Assembly: GCA_963675135.1 (NCBI GenBank)
Contig: OY776124.1
Span: forward strand, 19,900,066 to 19,964,065
Direction: 5' to 3'
From: Galeopsis tetrahit
Lineage: Eukaryota > Streptophyta > Magnoliopsida > Lamiales > Lamiaceae
Length of the DNA: 64,000 bases
Under the pieces are notes generated by a model, which ran no database searches, was not told the DNA's origin, and worked only from the letters and a program-made list of their open reading frames with translations. The position numbers were made by a program, and so were the translations under genes. This document shows positions 22,755 through 32,232 of the stretch, one piece after another (position 1 is the first letter of the stretch; each line of letters starts with the position of its first letter).

Positions 22755-24494
22755 TGTTAGGGTTATACTGGCAAGTATGCTTTTAGTGCTACTAATGTAT
22801 ACAAACTGATTCTTGCACTTATAAATGAGAATAATATTTTTATCACTGGTTGCTTTAAATATAATGAATGTTAATTATTTATTGCATTAACGTTCAGATG
22901 TATTTTACATTGTAGACAATGTGGTGTGTAGAAGAGCACAAAAGATCACATTGTCAGTTCCTTGTATATAAGTACAATTGATTCACAACTTAGATGGAAT
23001 TGAACAATCCATTGGTAGAAGTTGAGGTGTAAGGCTCGGATTGGTTTATCTTGACCAAGAGATTATACTAGTGCATTATGATGTGCTGAATAGGACCTAC
23101 AGAGAGGTAATTCTTCTAGACTGACTTAAGGAATGAAGAATTAGACCTCAGTGGTTGTTGATTTCTTAATCTCTGTAACTTAAATGGGATTGTCTGTTGT
23201 TAAGAAATATTGCTTTGATTTATTATGGGTAAAGAATCAATTTGATTCAATACTTTGTATTTTGGGCAATATTATTAATTACAGGACAGATTGCCAAAAT
23301 TAATACAGAGAATCGTGTCTTGGAGGGTCAAGTTGATTATGTCCCCTTGGTGGGCTCAAAAGGTTTATCATATCAAATCTGATCAGTGGAATTTATTTCC
23401 GGTATGATAATAATGTTGAGCTGTCCTTACTCCGAGGAATAAAAGATATTAATTAATTAAAGCATTCAGTAGCTTAAATTAATTGATGGACATTGAATCT
23501 TAAACACGGGAAATAATAACCGGGAGCCATATTTCGTAATATGGGTTAGGATGGATAGTGCAATATTAATTCTATAGTGGAGTGAATTAATATTAATGGG
23601 ATGGAAAAATGTTGTGGCTCAATATTGATTTTTGGGCCCATTGGGAGGTCCAATCCTAATTCTCCTAAAGGCCCCTCAAGTAGCCCAATATAAGTATATT
23701 AATTAAGGTAATTAAAAGATAAGGATTAATTTTGTTGCAAGAAATTAGAGAGAGATATTTATGGAAAAAGATATATGGAAATAAGAAATTATTTCTATAT
23801 TATTCCAAGATAAATTGACCGGTCAATTTTTCTTTCTTGTAAGAGAAGAAACATAGATTCTCTCTTATAAAAGGAGAAGAAAAAAATTGGTACTCTAGAG
23901 ACTAAGAAAAGAAAAAAAAGATCTGTAATTTTCGAAATTACAGTGTGTGCAACAAGAGAAAATTAATTCTTCCTTGAGAGTTAATAGTTCGTGAGATCTC
24001 CCACCGGGTCAACGGACTAGGACTTAGGGAATACTTGAGAAGGCAATTGGGTTGAAGTTGTTACTATTCTCAACGATATCTCTCCGATTTAAAGGTAAAC
24101 ACGTAATCCCTTAGTTCCGCATGTTTAGGGATTTAATTATTTTACCGTACATTCATTACATAAATTAGTTGATTTAATTTGTTTAAATTATGAAATTAGA
24201 TTTATGATAATTCATATTTAAATTACGTCCCAAATAGATCCGGGTAATTTTAAAGGAGTCTCAAAGGATTCCCGAGAGTCTCAAAAGATCCCTAGGGCAT
24301 CTCAAAAGATTCCCGGGAGTCTCTAAGGATTCCTAGCGTGATGGTCCATAACCCACAAGTGCCAATAATTCCCCACAAAGGAGATGGGGAATGTGGTCCC
24401 ATAATAATTTCCCACAAAGGAGTTGGGGACCACAAGAGTTGGGGACCACATTGTTGGGGGACTATTATTGGGTATTGGGATTACTTTCCCAACA
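22755..24494 (+). repeat. 5' LTR of element D
   Basis: 1740 bp from TGTTAGGG to TCCCAACA. TATAAAAG at 23866-23873 is the likely promoter. Near the 3' end, 24256-24336 holds about four imperfect copies of a 22-25 bp motif built on GAGTCTCAAAGGATTCC, followed by two copies of a CACAAAGGAG(A/T)TGGGGA unit. The minus-strand ORF at 24323-24511 reflects these repeats and is not a gene. Confidence 0.85.
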
Positions 24495-24496
24495 GA

Positions 24497-24509
24497 TGGT
24501 ATCAGAGCC
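24497..24509 (+). other. Primer binding site of element D
   Basis: TGGTATCAGAGCC, two bases after the LTR. Confidence 0.9.
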
Positions 24510-25592
24510 AATGTTTTGGGCTCTGTAATTTAAATCTATTTACATTAAATTGATATTTGGATGGTAGAATTTTTAGATCTTTTTTGCAGGTATCCAATTA
24601 TCATGGTTTTAATGTATGTTTTAATTTATGTTGTTTGAATGTGGTTTTTAATCTGATTCGGTCAGATTTGTTTTTTCCGTGAGAAAATCCACGGGTAGAT
24701 TAGATTATTTAATTTGTAATAGACTAGTCTAGATGTTAGATTTATTTTTTGTAAATAAATTGTAACGGATCAAAGACGAAGACCGTTGGATGGATTAAAG
24801 AATCGGAGGCGCACCCGGACGACCAAGCCACATGGGCCGGTTGTGGGCGTGGCGTGATTTTTTTGTTGCGGCCGTGGGAGTACGAATTCTTTTTTCTTCA
24901 AAACGAGAAAATTAAACCATGATAATTGGACGTGTTTGCCTAATTTGTGTTTAATTTTTGTTTTGTTATTATGCTATGATTATTTGTAATTTTGCATGAG
25001 AATTCGTGAAAAACCTCTAGTTTAAAAATTACTAAGTTTGTTTTTTTATTAAATTTATTTAAGATAATAAATCGATTAAATGGCCTCCATAATTTATTTA
25101 TTTGTGAAGTATTTTGGCTACGCATTGGCAAGCGCCTCTCTCCCTATCGGATAGGCCAAAAGATAAGTTCACATGAATAAATTCCTTTAAGGATGATTGT
25201 GGATTATTACTAGTGGCGGTATGACCCTCCCATCGAGTGGCTTATTCAAAATGAAATAATAGTCCTATATTTAATTATGGTTATTACTTAGGTATAAAAT
25301 TGATATATTAACTTCCCATCGGAGTCCCTGTCAATTTTATATGGCTAGGTTAAAGCCAACTATTAATTTTGAATTAAAGGTTTGTAATTGCTTTGTTTGT
25401 AACCTGCTTAAATGTATTTTAGTAAACGTTCACACTCATCGTGACTTGCTTAAATTGGTTTTAAGATGTTGGCTGATGCATGTTTATATCGGTTTTTGAG
25501 GTTTTTGATATAGTACATGTGATCAAATTATGTGATAATTTTTGTGTTAATAGGATATTAATACAAATTGTATATTTTATTCTCAGTTCAGC
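24510..25592 (+). other. Untranslated leader of element D
   Basis: About 1.1 kb, AT-rich, between PBS and gag. No gene seen; short ORFs on either strand have no recognisable content. Confidence 0.6.
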
Positions 25593-26445
25593 ATGTCGTC
25601 TTCTTTTAACCCACTGTTTAGTATACTTGAAGAAAATAAATTGGAAGGAGAGAATTATGTGGATTGGAAAAGACATTTATTTATAGTCTTGACTGCACAA
25701 CAGCATAAGTGGGTCCTTGATGAACCTAAACCCCCTGCCCCTACGGATGAGACGAACCAAGAAGATAAGGAATATCATAAGGAGTTGATGAGATCCGATG
25801 AAATGGCTAGGTGTACCATCTTGGCTTCAATGTCAGATGTGTTGCAACACCAACACCAGAACATGGAATCCGCTTCAGCTATTATGATGAACCTTAAGGA
25901 ACTTTTTGCTCATCAGAATCGTACGGCTAGACAAATGACCATGATAGATATGTTATCACAGAAAATGGTATAGGAAACGCCTGTGAGGGATCACGTTCTT
26001 AAAAATGATGGGTTTCCTTGACAAACTTGAGATTCTTGGTGCTGAATTCGATGCGGAAACGCAGATCGATTTCATACTCCATTCTCTACCGAAAAGTTTT
26101 GAGCAGTTCCACCTGAACTATACGATGAATGATCAAGAGTAAACGTTGGCTCAACTCTTGCAAGCTTTAGTTTCGGCTGAGATGTTAATGGGACCAAGGA
26201 ACGAGCATATGGTAATGTTGGCAAATGGTCCATCTTCTAATTCTACACCGAAAGGTGGAAAGAAGAAGAAGAAGGAAAATGACCAGAAACAAGCTAATAA
26301 TAAGGAAAAGATACCAATTGAGGGAGGTGTCAAGAAAAAGACCACTAAGGGAAAGTGCTTTAGTTGCTGTCTGAAAGGACATTGGAAGTTAGCCTGTACC
26401 AAGCCTAAGAAGGCTGGTAAGCAAGGTAATTCTCACGCACTAGTA
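25593..26445 (+). pseudogene. Element D gag, broken
   Basis: Starts MSSSFNPLFSILEENKLEGE, a copia gag N-terminus, continuing NYVDWKRHLFIVLTAQQHKW. TAG at about 25971, a frameshift near 26000 and TAA near 26139 break it. The part from 26146 holds a Lys-rich segment and a CCHC knuckle, CFSCCLKGHWKLAC (spacing CX2CX4HX4C intact). Confidence 0.85.
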
Positions 26446-26577
26446 ATTGAAACTTGTTTAGCGGTGTATTCTTCCCATTCGTGGGTGGTGGATACGGGAG
26501 CCACTGATCATGTTTGTTTCAATTTTCAGGGGTTCAAGCTAACCCAATAACTTAGTGGGAGTGAGATCATCATCACC
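26446..26577 (+). pseudogene. Element D protease start
   Basis: ETCLAVYSSHSWVVDTGATDHVC carries the aspartic protease active site DTGATDH. The frame stops at 26548-26550 and resumes in a neighbouring phase. Confidence 0.82.
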
Positions 26578-27184
26578 ATGGGCAATGCTACGAAAGTGGC
26601 GGCTGTTGCAGTGGGAGATGTGCAACTATCTTTTAGTGATAGAATTTTATTTTTAAAAGACGTTCTTTATGTTCCGAGTTTTAGAAAGAATTTGATTTCA
26701 GTTTCTAAACTATTTTTGGATGGATATTCAGTTTTTTTTAATAAGAATGTCATTATTTGTCGTAATGACGAGATTATCTGTTCAGGAGCATTGGTGAATA
26801 ATCTTTATACTATTAATTGTGCACATTCCACACAAAATGAATCGTATAACACATCGACTATTTCTAAGAAAAGAAATCATTCTTCAGACATGAACGAAAC
26901 ACTTTTGTGGCATCTTAGACTTGGTCATATTAATCTAAGAAGGATTCAAAGGTTGGTGAATGACGGCTCGTTGGAATCACTCCAGGTTGAGCCGTTTCCA
27001 ACCTATGAATCATGTTTAGAGGGTAAAATGACCAAAAGAGCTTTTGGGGCAAAGGGGAATAGAGCTAGTGAAGTGTTGGAACTCGTTCATACTGATGTAT
27101 GTGGACCAATGTCAATTCAAGCAAAAGGTGATTTTGAGTATTTCGTTACTTTTATCGATGATTACTCAAGATATGGATACATCG
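26578..27184 (+). pseudogene. Element D protease end and integrase N-terminal half
   Basis: DVLYVPSFRKNLISVSKL ends the protease region. The integrase zinc region follows (LLWHLRLGHINLRRIQRLV, later YESCLEGKMTKR, where the usual first Cys of CxxC appears to be lost). The core begins with Asp in HTDVCGP and breaks off at DDYSRYGY, where foreign array DNA starts. Confidence 0.82.
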
Positions 27185-27261
27185 ATAATTAAATTCAACA
27201 AATTGTGTAACGCCAACAAAATAAAGAAAATTGTACTCCGTTATATTATAAAAGTTGGAGT

Positions 27262-27267
27262 TTATTG
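27262..27267 (-). terminator. Candidate poly(A) signal of DEFL copy 1
   Basis: AATAAA on the minus strand, 34 bp past the stop. Copies 2 and 6 also have AATAAA; copies 3, 4, 5 and 7 read AATAAG. Only about 116 bp separate the stop codon from the junction with element D. Confidence 0.45.
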
Positions 27268-27300
27268 AGGTGATACATGATATAGAGTTAAGTAATTAAA

Positions 27301-27641
27301 TTAGCATTGATATGCGCAAGAACAATAAGTTTGACCGCCATGTGTTTGTCCACAAAAACTCCAAACATATAAATCATAATACTTTTTTATGCACGGCTGT
27401 TCACATGATGTTGCAATACTTGGGTCGCATGATGCTTCTATATCTCTCTTACACTCCGACGTCCCACAAACCAAACTATCTGAAATTTATAATATTCAAA
27501 CAAATTAATTATAATTAGACGTCAATATATTTAATTAATTATATTAAAATTTTGTTATTAATTATAAATAAATGTGATACCTGATGCAAGAGCCACCATG
27601 AGGACAACTACCAAAATAACTGAGTGCAAATGTTTTGCCAT
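27301..27641 (-). CDS. Defensin-like secreted cysteine-rich peptide, array copy 1 (two exons)
   Basis: Exon 1 is 27641-27581, intron 27580-27480 (101 bp, GTATCA...TTTCAG), exon 2 27479-27301, stop TAA; 79 residues. Exon 1 encodes a signal peptide (basic MAKHLH, hydrophobic VILVVVLMVALAS) and ends in phase 1 just before the mature part, the usual plant defensin gene layout. The mature chain has nine Cys at 25, 30, 38, 46, 50, 63, 73, 75 and 79. The last seven fit the CS-alpha-beta pattern: CX3C at 46-50, then CXC at 73-75 and a final Cys four residues on. Cys25 or Cys30 is extra. Such peptides are secreted and act as antimicrobials or as signals, for example in pollen-pistil communication; which applies here is unknown. 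This copy alone has Val16. Splicing is predicted, not observed. Confidence 0.8.
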
Positions 27642-27750
27642 TGACAACAAAATCTAGCTTTTCACTTAACAAGTTTTTTTTTTTTTTTTTTTTTTTGAGA
27701 GAGACAACTAATTTTCACTTGTTGATATTCTCAATAGTGATTTCAATATA

Positions 27751-27758
27751 TATTTATA
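27751..27758 (-). promoter_or_regulatory. TATA box of DEFL copy 1
   Basis: TATAAATA on the minus strand, 110 bp upstream of the ATG. The predicted leader includes an A run (23 T on the plus strand at 27674-27696). The same box precedes each copy (for example 32335-32342 in unit 2). The A run varies: 23, 17, 13, 16, 12, 15 and 13 in units 1-7. Confidence 0.6.
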
Positions 27759-27759
27759 G

Positions 27760-28317
27760 TGAAAGATAATTATACGTTTCTCTTTAATTATTTTTTTATT
27801 AATTAATGAAATGTTATTAACTGTTGAATGATCTGATTGTAGGATTAATTAACTAGGATTTACGCACGACAATTAATTTGTATTTAATGTTCCAAGGCAA
27901 TACATGCTGTCATACTTTTCTTAATTCCTCACACTAATTAATCCACTAACTAACCATAATACAACTCTATTTGACATAAAGTACTTCTCCACCTACCCCT
28001 ACTTTTTCAATTCATATCCAAACACAATTACTATTCATAGATTACATATGTTCATCCATATTTTTTCCATCTCCAATTTCATCCAATCTATCACAAATAT
28101 TTGGTGTCTTAATTAATTACTTTATTGGGATTACTCTAATTAAGGTACATTTATCTCCCTGTTAAATTTTACACTCTAGTTCAATTTTTTTTGTTTGAGT
28201 TACTATTAAGTTCAAGATGACACCTAATTATACAATTATACCCTTTAAGCTTAAAATTATGATTAGTCGACAATTGTCTAACAAAATCCAACCTCAATCC
28301 CGTAAAAGTAACATGCA
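27760..28317. other. Upstream region of DEFL copy 1
   Basis: AT-rich, conserved in every unit, no gene seen. It lies between the TATA box and the minisatellite and is the likely proximal promoter. No element beyond the TATA box is convincing. Confidence 0.4.
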
Positions 28318-28624
28318 TTTACTCACTTACCAAAACCCACGAATTTAAAAAAAAAAAAACAACCAAAAAATAGAAAGAGTTTACTCATTTACCAAAACCC
28401 GCGAATTTCCCAAAAAAAAAAAAGAAATAATTTACTAACATACCAAAACCCACAAATTTCCAAAAAAATTAGAAAAAATTTACTCGCTCACCAAAACCCA
28501 TGCACGAATTTCCAAAATAATTGAAAATAATTTACTCTCTTGCCAAAACCCATAAATTATTTAAAAAAATTAAAAAGAATTTACTCTTTACCAAAACACA
28601 CGAATTTCAAAAAAAAAAAAAAAG
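28318..28624. repeat. Minisatellite, about six copies of a 50-bp A-rich motif
   Basis: Each copy has the core TTTACTC...CCAAAACCC..GAATTT followed by an A run. The runs vary in length between units. Present in all seven units (see unit entries). Plus-strand ORFs across it are low-complexity artefacts. Confidence 0.85.
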
Positions 28625-28649
28625 ATTGATGATCACGAAAGGAGAGTGA

Positions 28650-28682
28650 CACATGAATGGAACGCGGGGGAAAATACACGTG
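28650..28682. promoter_or_regulatory. G-box pair (CACGTG), one mutated in unit 1
   Basis: CACGTG at 28677-28682 within ACACGTGT, and CACATG at 28650-28655 where other units have a second CACGTG (33236-33241 and 33263-33268 in unit 2). About 1.0 kb upstream of the DEFL start. CACGTG is the core bound by plant bZIP and bHLH factors; a role in this gene is inference. Confidence 0.35.
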
Positions 28683-28859
28683 TATGTGATTTTCAAACTA
28701 TATGCAGAAATAAGATAAGCTAGCCCTTTTTATACTCCTTAAAACAACAAAGTAAATCACTAATTATACTCACACAAAAACAATGTCTATGTCAACTCTA
28801 ATGAATAATTCTTAAACTAAAACAAATGCTTATGTTATAGATCAAAACAATTTTATGCA

Positions 28860-29520
28860 ATATAGAGTATGAGCAAGTTATGCATGATCATGTAATAAAT
28901 AAGTTATAAATAAGTGCAATAAGTAAAAAACACAAGATCTATGGTGGTTCGGAGGCTAAACTGCTCCTACGTCCACTTTTCGTAATCTAAGTACAAGATA
29001 ATTCCTTAATCATTCGGAATTAACTTGTGTTATAGTGCCAGCAAGGTGCACTCTCCTCTTCTTCGTCTTCTTGTTCGTCTCTCTAGCTAGATTTTTTTAC
29101 AACCAACACTTGTTGTAATACTCTCAAACTCAAAAAACTCTCAAATATCTCAAAGCGAAAGTAGAGTTTTGTTCTTTTTCACCAACTAATGTGATATCCA
29201 TTACAATTAAGATCAAAGTAAGACTAGAATATTACTTGCTAGCTAGGCTTAGGATAATAATGTATTTCTGCGTAGTGAGAACTATAGATAACACTCAATG
29301 ATTTGCTTAAAAGCTTAGTACGATTAATGCTTGAGTGCTTGATTGTTTTTTTAATGTAGATATCTTGCTATAACTTCAGCCTGTTTATGTTCCCGTAATC
29401 CTTGAAATAATTCAAGTTTTGGCCTATTTATTCAGATGTCCTAAAAGTTGGAAGTGAAATTATCGGACAATAGTTTTTTTTTTCAGAAATCATTTGTTAA
29501 CAATAAAATTAGGTCTTGAA
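28860..29520 (-). mobile_element. LTR-like segment, antisense (copy in unit 1)
   Basis: On the minus strand the part at 28920-28985 reads GTGGACGTAGG ... CCGAACCACCATAGATCT(T)GTGTTTTTTACTTATT. This parallels the block just downstream of the promoter in B's LTR (17480-17530: GTGGACGTAGG ... GAACCACTATAAATTCGGTGTTATTTACTT). It is probably a degraded copia LTR in reverse orientation. Ends are not clear. Repeated in every unit; in long units the Mutator-like insertion lies at its edge. Confidence 0.4.
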
Positions 29521-29556
29521 AGAAAATTATAATACATCCAAATAGGACTTCGTACT

Positions 29557-29815
29557 ACTAATGGTGCCTGAGAAACTCCATGGAGTTCGCCTAGTAGTGT
29601 AGGCTTGGGACTTAGGAGTGTGTTCCTCTAGGTCTCAAGTTCGAACCCTTTAAGGTGCAAACAATTTCTATGGGGCCAGTCCATATAGAGCGCAAAACTC
29701 TGACTTTAAACGGGACCCCCGCAAGTGGGCGGTGGGATTGGTCCTCCGGGATTAGTCGGTCCTTAAACCGGATACCCGAGACATAAAAAAGAAAAAAACT
29801 AATGATGCCTGAGAA
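29557..29815 (+). mobile_element. tRNA-derived SINE with 18-bp target duplication, unit 1
   Basis: Body 29575-29797 (223 bp) with an A-box-like TTCGCCTAGTAGTGTAGGC and a B box AGTTCGAACCC, the internal RNA polymerase III promoter of tRNA-derived SINEs, and an A-rich tail (AAAAAAGAAAAAA). It is flanked by ACTAATGGTGCCTGAGAA and ACTAATGATGCCTGAGAA, identical but for one base. Non-autonomous; depends on LINE machinery. Confidence 0.85.
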
Positions 29816-29919
29816 GCTGGATCTCGATATCCGAAGGGCCTTTAATCCCGAAGAATTTATGATTATTTAAATTTATTTTTAATTCAATTTGGTTGATTTT
29901 TTAGCTTTTTAAATTAATA

Positions 29920-30712
29920 TTCTCTCCGCCCCAGGCAAATAGTCGTGTTAATTTGTAAAATTACATAAATCAATAAAACATTGTTTATTGTGTTTGACAT
30001 TCATAACTTTACCAATTAATTAAGCTCCAAGTATGTGATGCGAATGAGGGTCGTGGACTCAAAATTACGTACCAACGAGAGCCGAGTTAAAAGGCGGCTC
30101 AAGGGATTTATCAAGATTAGTCCTTTTGAAAGTTTGATTTGTTTCTAATTGTTTGGGGGCCTGCATATTTTTGTTTGCCAACTGTTTTGGTCTTTCATGT
30201 TATTTGGGCCACTATTATTAGTTAGTTTAGGGTTGGCCCACTATTATTAGTTTAGGGCACATTAGTGGTTGGTTATCTACATACCCTTTATTTGCATACC
30301 TATATTATAAAAGGCTGAAATGGGACAAAGAGGAATTCAGAAAAGAATTAGTCTGGAATATCAGATTTCTTACGCAAAATCAATTTTGCAACCGTCATTC
30401 TTGCCGGCCTGAGCCGGAGATTCGTTGGAATCGTGTTTTGTGGTCGTGGTTCTCATCAGTGTGCCCTAACATATAACAATAAAAACATCATTTACTCTAC
30501 TAGACATGTTTATTCTCTAGTACATTAAAATTAGGATTCATTTCTTGCCGCAAATATTCACTTGTGGCATACCATATTTCAATGGATTGGCGTAGTTTTT
30601 CTACCGCGTGTACAAATTTTAAACATTTTATGATAATTTTATTTATGTAGAAGACTATAATATGAGAGAAACAAAAAACGAATACATGAGTGTCTTCATG
30701 GGACGAAGGGAG
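29920..30712. mobile_element. Stowaway-like MITE split by a solo LTR (unit 1)
   Basis: Left end TA then TTCTCTCCGCCCCAGG; right end GGGACGAAGGGAG then TA. Allowing for divergence these are inverted Stowaway-type termini (CTCCCTCCGTCCC). Removing the solo LTR leaves about 370 bp. The termini match only partly, so the assignment is tentative. Confidence 0.45.
30036..30458 (+). mobile_element. Solo LTR, 423 bp, unit 1
   Basis: Starts TGATGCGAATGAGG and ends GTTCTCATCA, inverted termini TGATG/CATCA. Flanked by GTATG (30031-30035) and GTGTG (30459-30463); unit 4 keeps GTATG on both sides. TATTATAAAAGG near 30302 is a promoter-like box. No internal region: formed by LTR-LTR recombination. Confidence 0.75.
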
Positions 30713-30732
30713 TATAATTTTTAATATAAATA

Positions 30733-30884
30733 CTCCTTCCGTCTCTCGTAAAGCTATATATTTTTATCATTTTTGACGCTCCTAGACAAAGTTACCTTAA
30801 TTCTCAATTACACATTAAATATTATATTTCTTAAAACATATCATGTGCAAACAATAATTTTTTATTTAACTGCAAACGGGGGAG
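30733..30884. mobile_element. Stowaway-like MITE, 152 bp (unit 1)
   Basis: TA-CTCCTTCCGTCTC ... CAAACGGGGGAG-TA, inverted termini with TA duplications, no coding sequence. Lies 20 bp right of the previous MITE-like element; repeated in units 2-6. Confidence 0.6.
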
Positions 30885-30993
30885 TATATTATAAAGGACC
30901 AGAATTTGATATATAAAAATGATGAAAATTGGAGATTTGGCGAAACTCCCATATTCTTTTTCATTGTGCAAGCCAAATATGTGGCTTTCCTTT

Positions 30994-31229
30994 GAAAAAA
31001 GAGAAAAATTGTAAAAAATCTACGTTGAAAATTGATCGATAAAGTAGAAACATTAAGAATTTATTTTGGAATACGAACTACAAATGAAATTATCGTTTAA
31101 AAAAATTCAGTGAAAAAAGAGAAAAATTTCCCAAAATCAACGTTGAAAATTGATAAAGTAGAAACATTATGAATTTATTTTGGAATACGAACTAAAAATG
31201 GAATTATCATTTAAAAATATCAATTTAGC
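30994..31229. repeat. 118-bp direct duplication (unit 1)
   Basis: Two tandem copies beginning AAAAAAGAGAAAAATT at 30995 and 31113, sharing GAATTTATTTTGGAATACGA. Present in all complete units. Confidence 0.7.
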
Positions 31230-31775
31230 CATTTGGGCGATTGATTTTGTGTGGTGTGGGTTATTTGGAAATGGAGGAATCAAGTGATTTCCAATGGAGG
31301 AAGGTGGATTAAGGACAAAATTGCGCGTGGATGAAATTAAGAGTAGATTCTGGAGATATTTTTGCAAGCAATTTAATTCGCTTAAATCCATCTTTTCATT
31401 CAGAGATTGGTTGTGCAAACCATATCGACAGCCTCGTGTTGTAGGAGAAACTTTCATCTGCTGCATAATTTATTTCACACTGCAAGGCCTTCGTTTCTGT
31501 TGGTATAATTAGTAAACAATTTTTTATTAATCCTCAAGTAAACAGAGCGTGCAGCTCACGCGATTATTCTTTTAAAAATCTAACGGAAATATCACAAGGG
31601 ACCAAAAATGATGGGAAAAGGACCACATTTGAAGAGGAGGCATTAATTGTTACGGGACTAAAAGTGCCCATATATAAACGATTTACTGAGAAACATGCCT
31701 AAGTTAGGTACAGTATTAAAAATGAAATTATCTCATATTTTAACTAGCAATTAGTTTTAGGACATGAAGATACAA
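31230..31775. other. Right end of unit, no gene seen
   Basis: Open frames of 99 (minus) and 72 (plus) codons overlap here and recur in each unit with almost no change. They overlap each other, lack recognisable domains, and persist only because units are near-identical. I do not call them genes. Confidence 0.4.
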
Positions 31776-31891
31776 ATAATTAAATTCAACAAATTGTGTA
31801 ACGCCAACAAAATAAAGAAAATTGTACTCCGTTATATTATAAAAGTTGGAGTTTATTGAGGTGATACATGATATAGAGTTAAGTAATTAAA

Positions 31892-32232
31892 TTAGCATTG
31901 ATATGCGCAAGAACAATAAGTTTGACCGCCATGTGTTTGTCCACAAAAACTCCAAACATATAAATAATAATACTTTTTTATGCACGGCTGTTCACATGAT
32001 GTTGCAATACTTGGGTCGCATGATGCTTCTATATCTCTCTTACACTCCGACGTCCCACAAACCAAACTATCTGAAATTTATAATATTCAAACAAATTAAT
32101 TATAATTAGACGTCAATATATTTAATTAATTATATTAAAATTTTGTTATTAATTATAAATAAATGTGATACCTGATGCAAGAGCCATCATGAGGACAACT
32201 ACCAAAATAACTGAGTGCAAATGTTTTGCCAT
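31892..32232 (-). CDS. Defensin-like peptide, array copy 2
   Basis: Exons 32232-32172 and 32070-31892. Differs from copy 1 by Met16 in the signal peptide and Tyr for Asp at residue 56, in the loop between Cys50 and Cys63. All nine Cys, the splice sites and the stop are intact. AATAAA is present downstream. Confidence 0.8.

Larger units (their letters stand above)
22755..27184 (+). mobile_element. Ty1/copia element D, truncated by the tandem array
   Basis: A different copia lineage from A-C: 1.74-kb LTR, PBS, 1.1-kb leader, gag, protease and the N-terminal half of integrase. The sequence changes abruptly to array DNA at 27185, inside the integrase core. No RT, RNase H or 3' LTR is present in the window. 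Confidence 0.88.
27185..31775. repeat. Array unit 1 (short)
   Basis: Left-most unit, joined directly to element D. Contains, in order: DEFL gene (minus), TATA, minisatellite 28318-28624, CACGTG region, antisense LTR-like segment, SINE, solo LTR in a MITE-like element, MITE, and a 118-bp duplication. Most different from the others at the gene end: Val16, a 23-base T run, and one CACGTG changed to CACATG. Confidence 0.9.

Noticed and set aside
27312..27518. 68-codon plus-strand ORF repeated in all units
   Set aside because: It is the antisense shadow of exon 2 of the defensin-like gene.
29600..29660. A functional tRNA gene
   Set aside because: A and B boxes are present but the cloverleaf is not; the poly-A tail and 18-bp duplication identify a SINE.
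31167..31512. Recurrent ORFs of 99 codons (minus) and 72 codons (plus) at the right end of each unit
   Set aside because: They overlap on opposite strands, show no domain, signal peptide or splice context, and are preserved only as far as the units are; unit 5 changes both.
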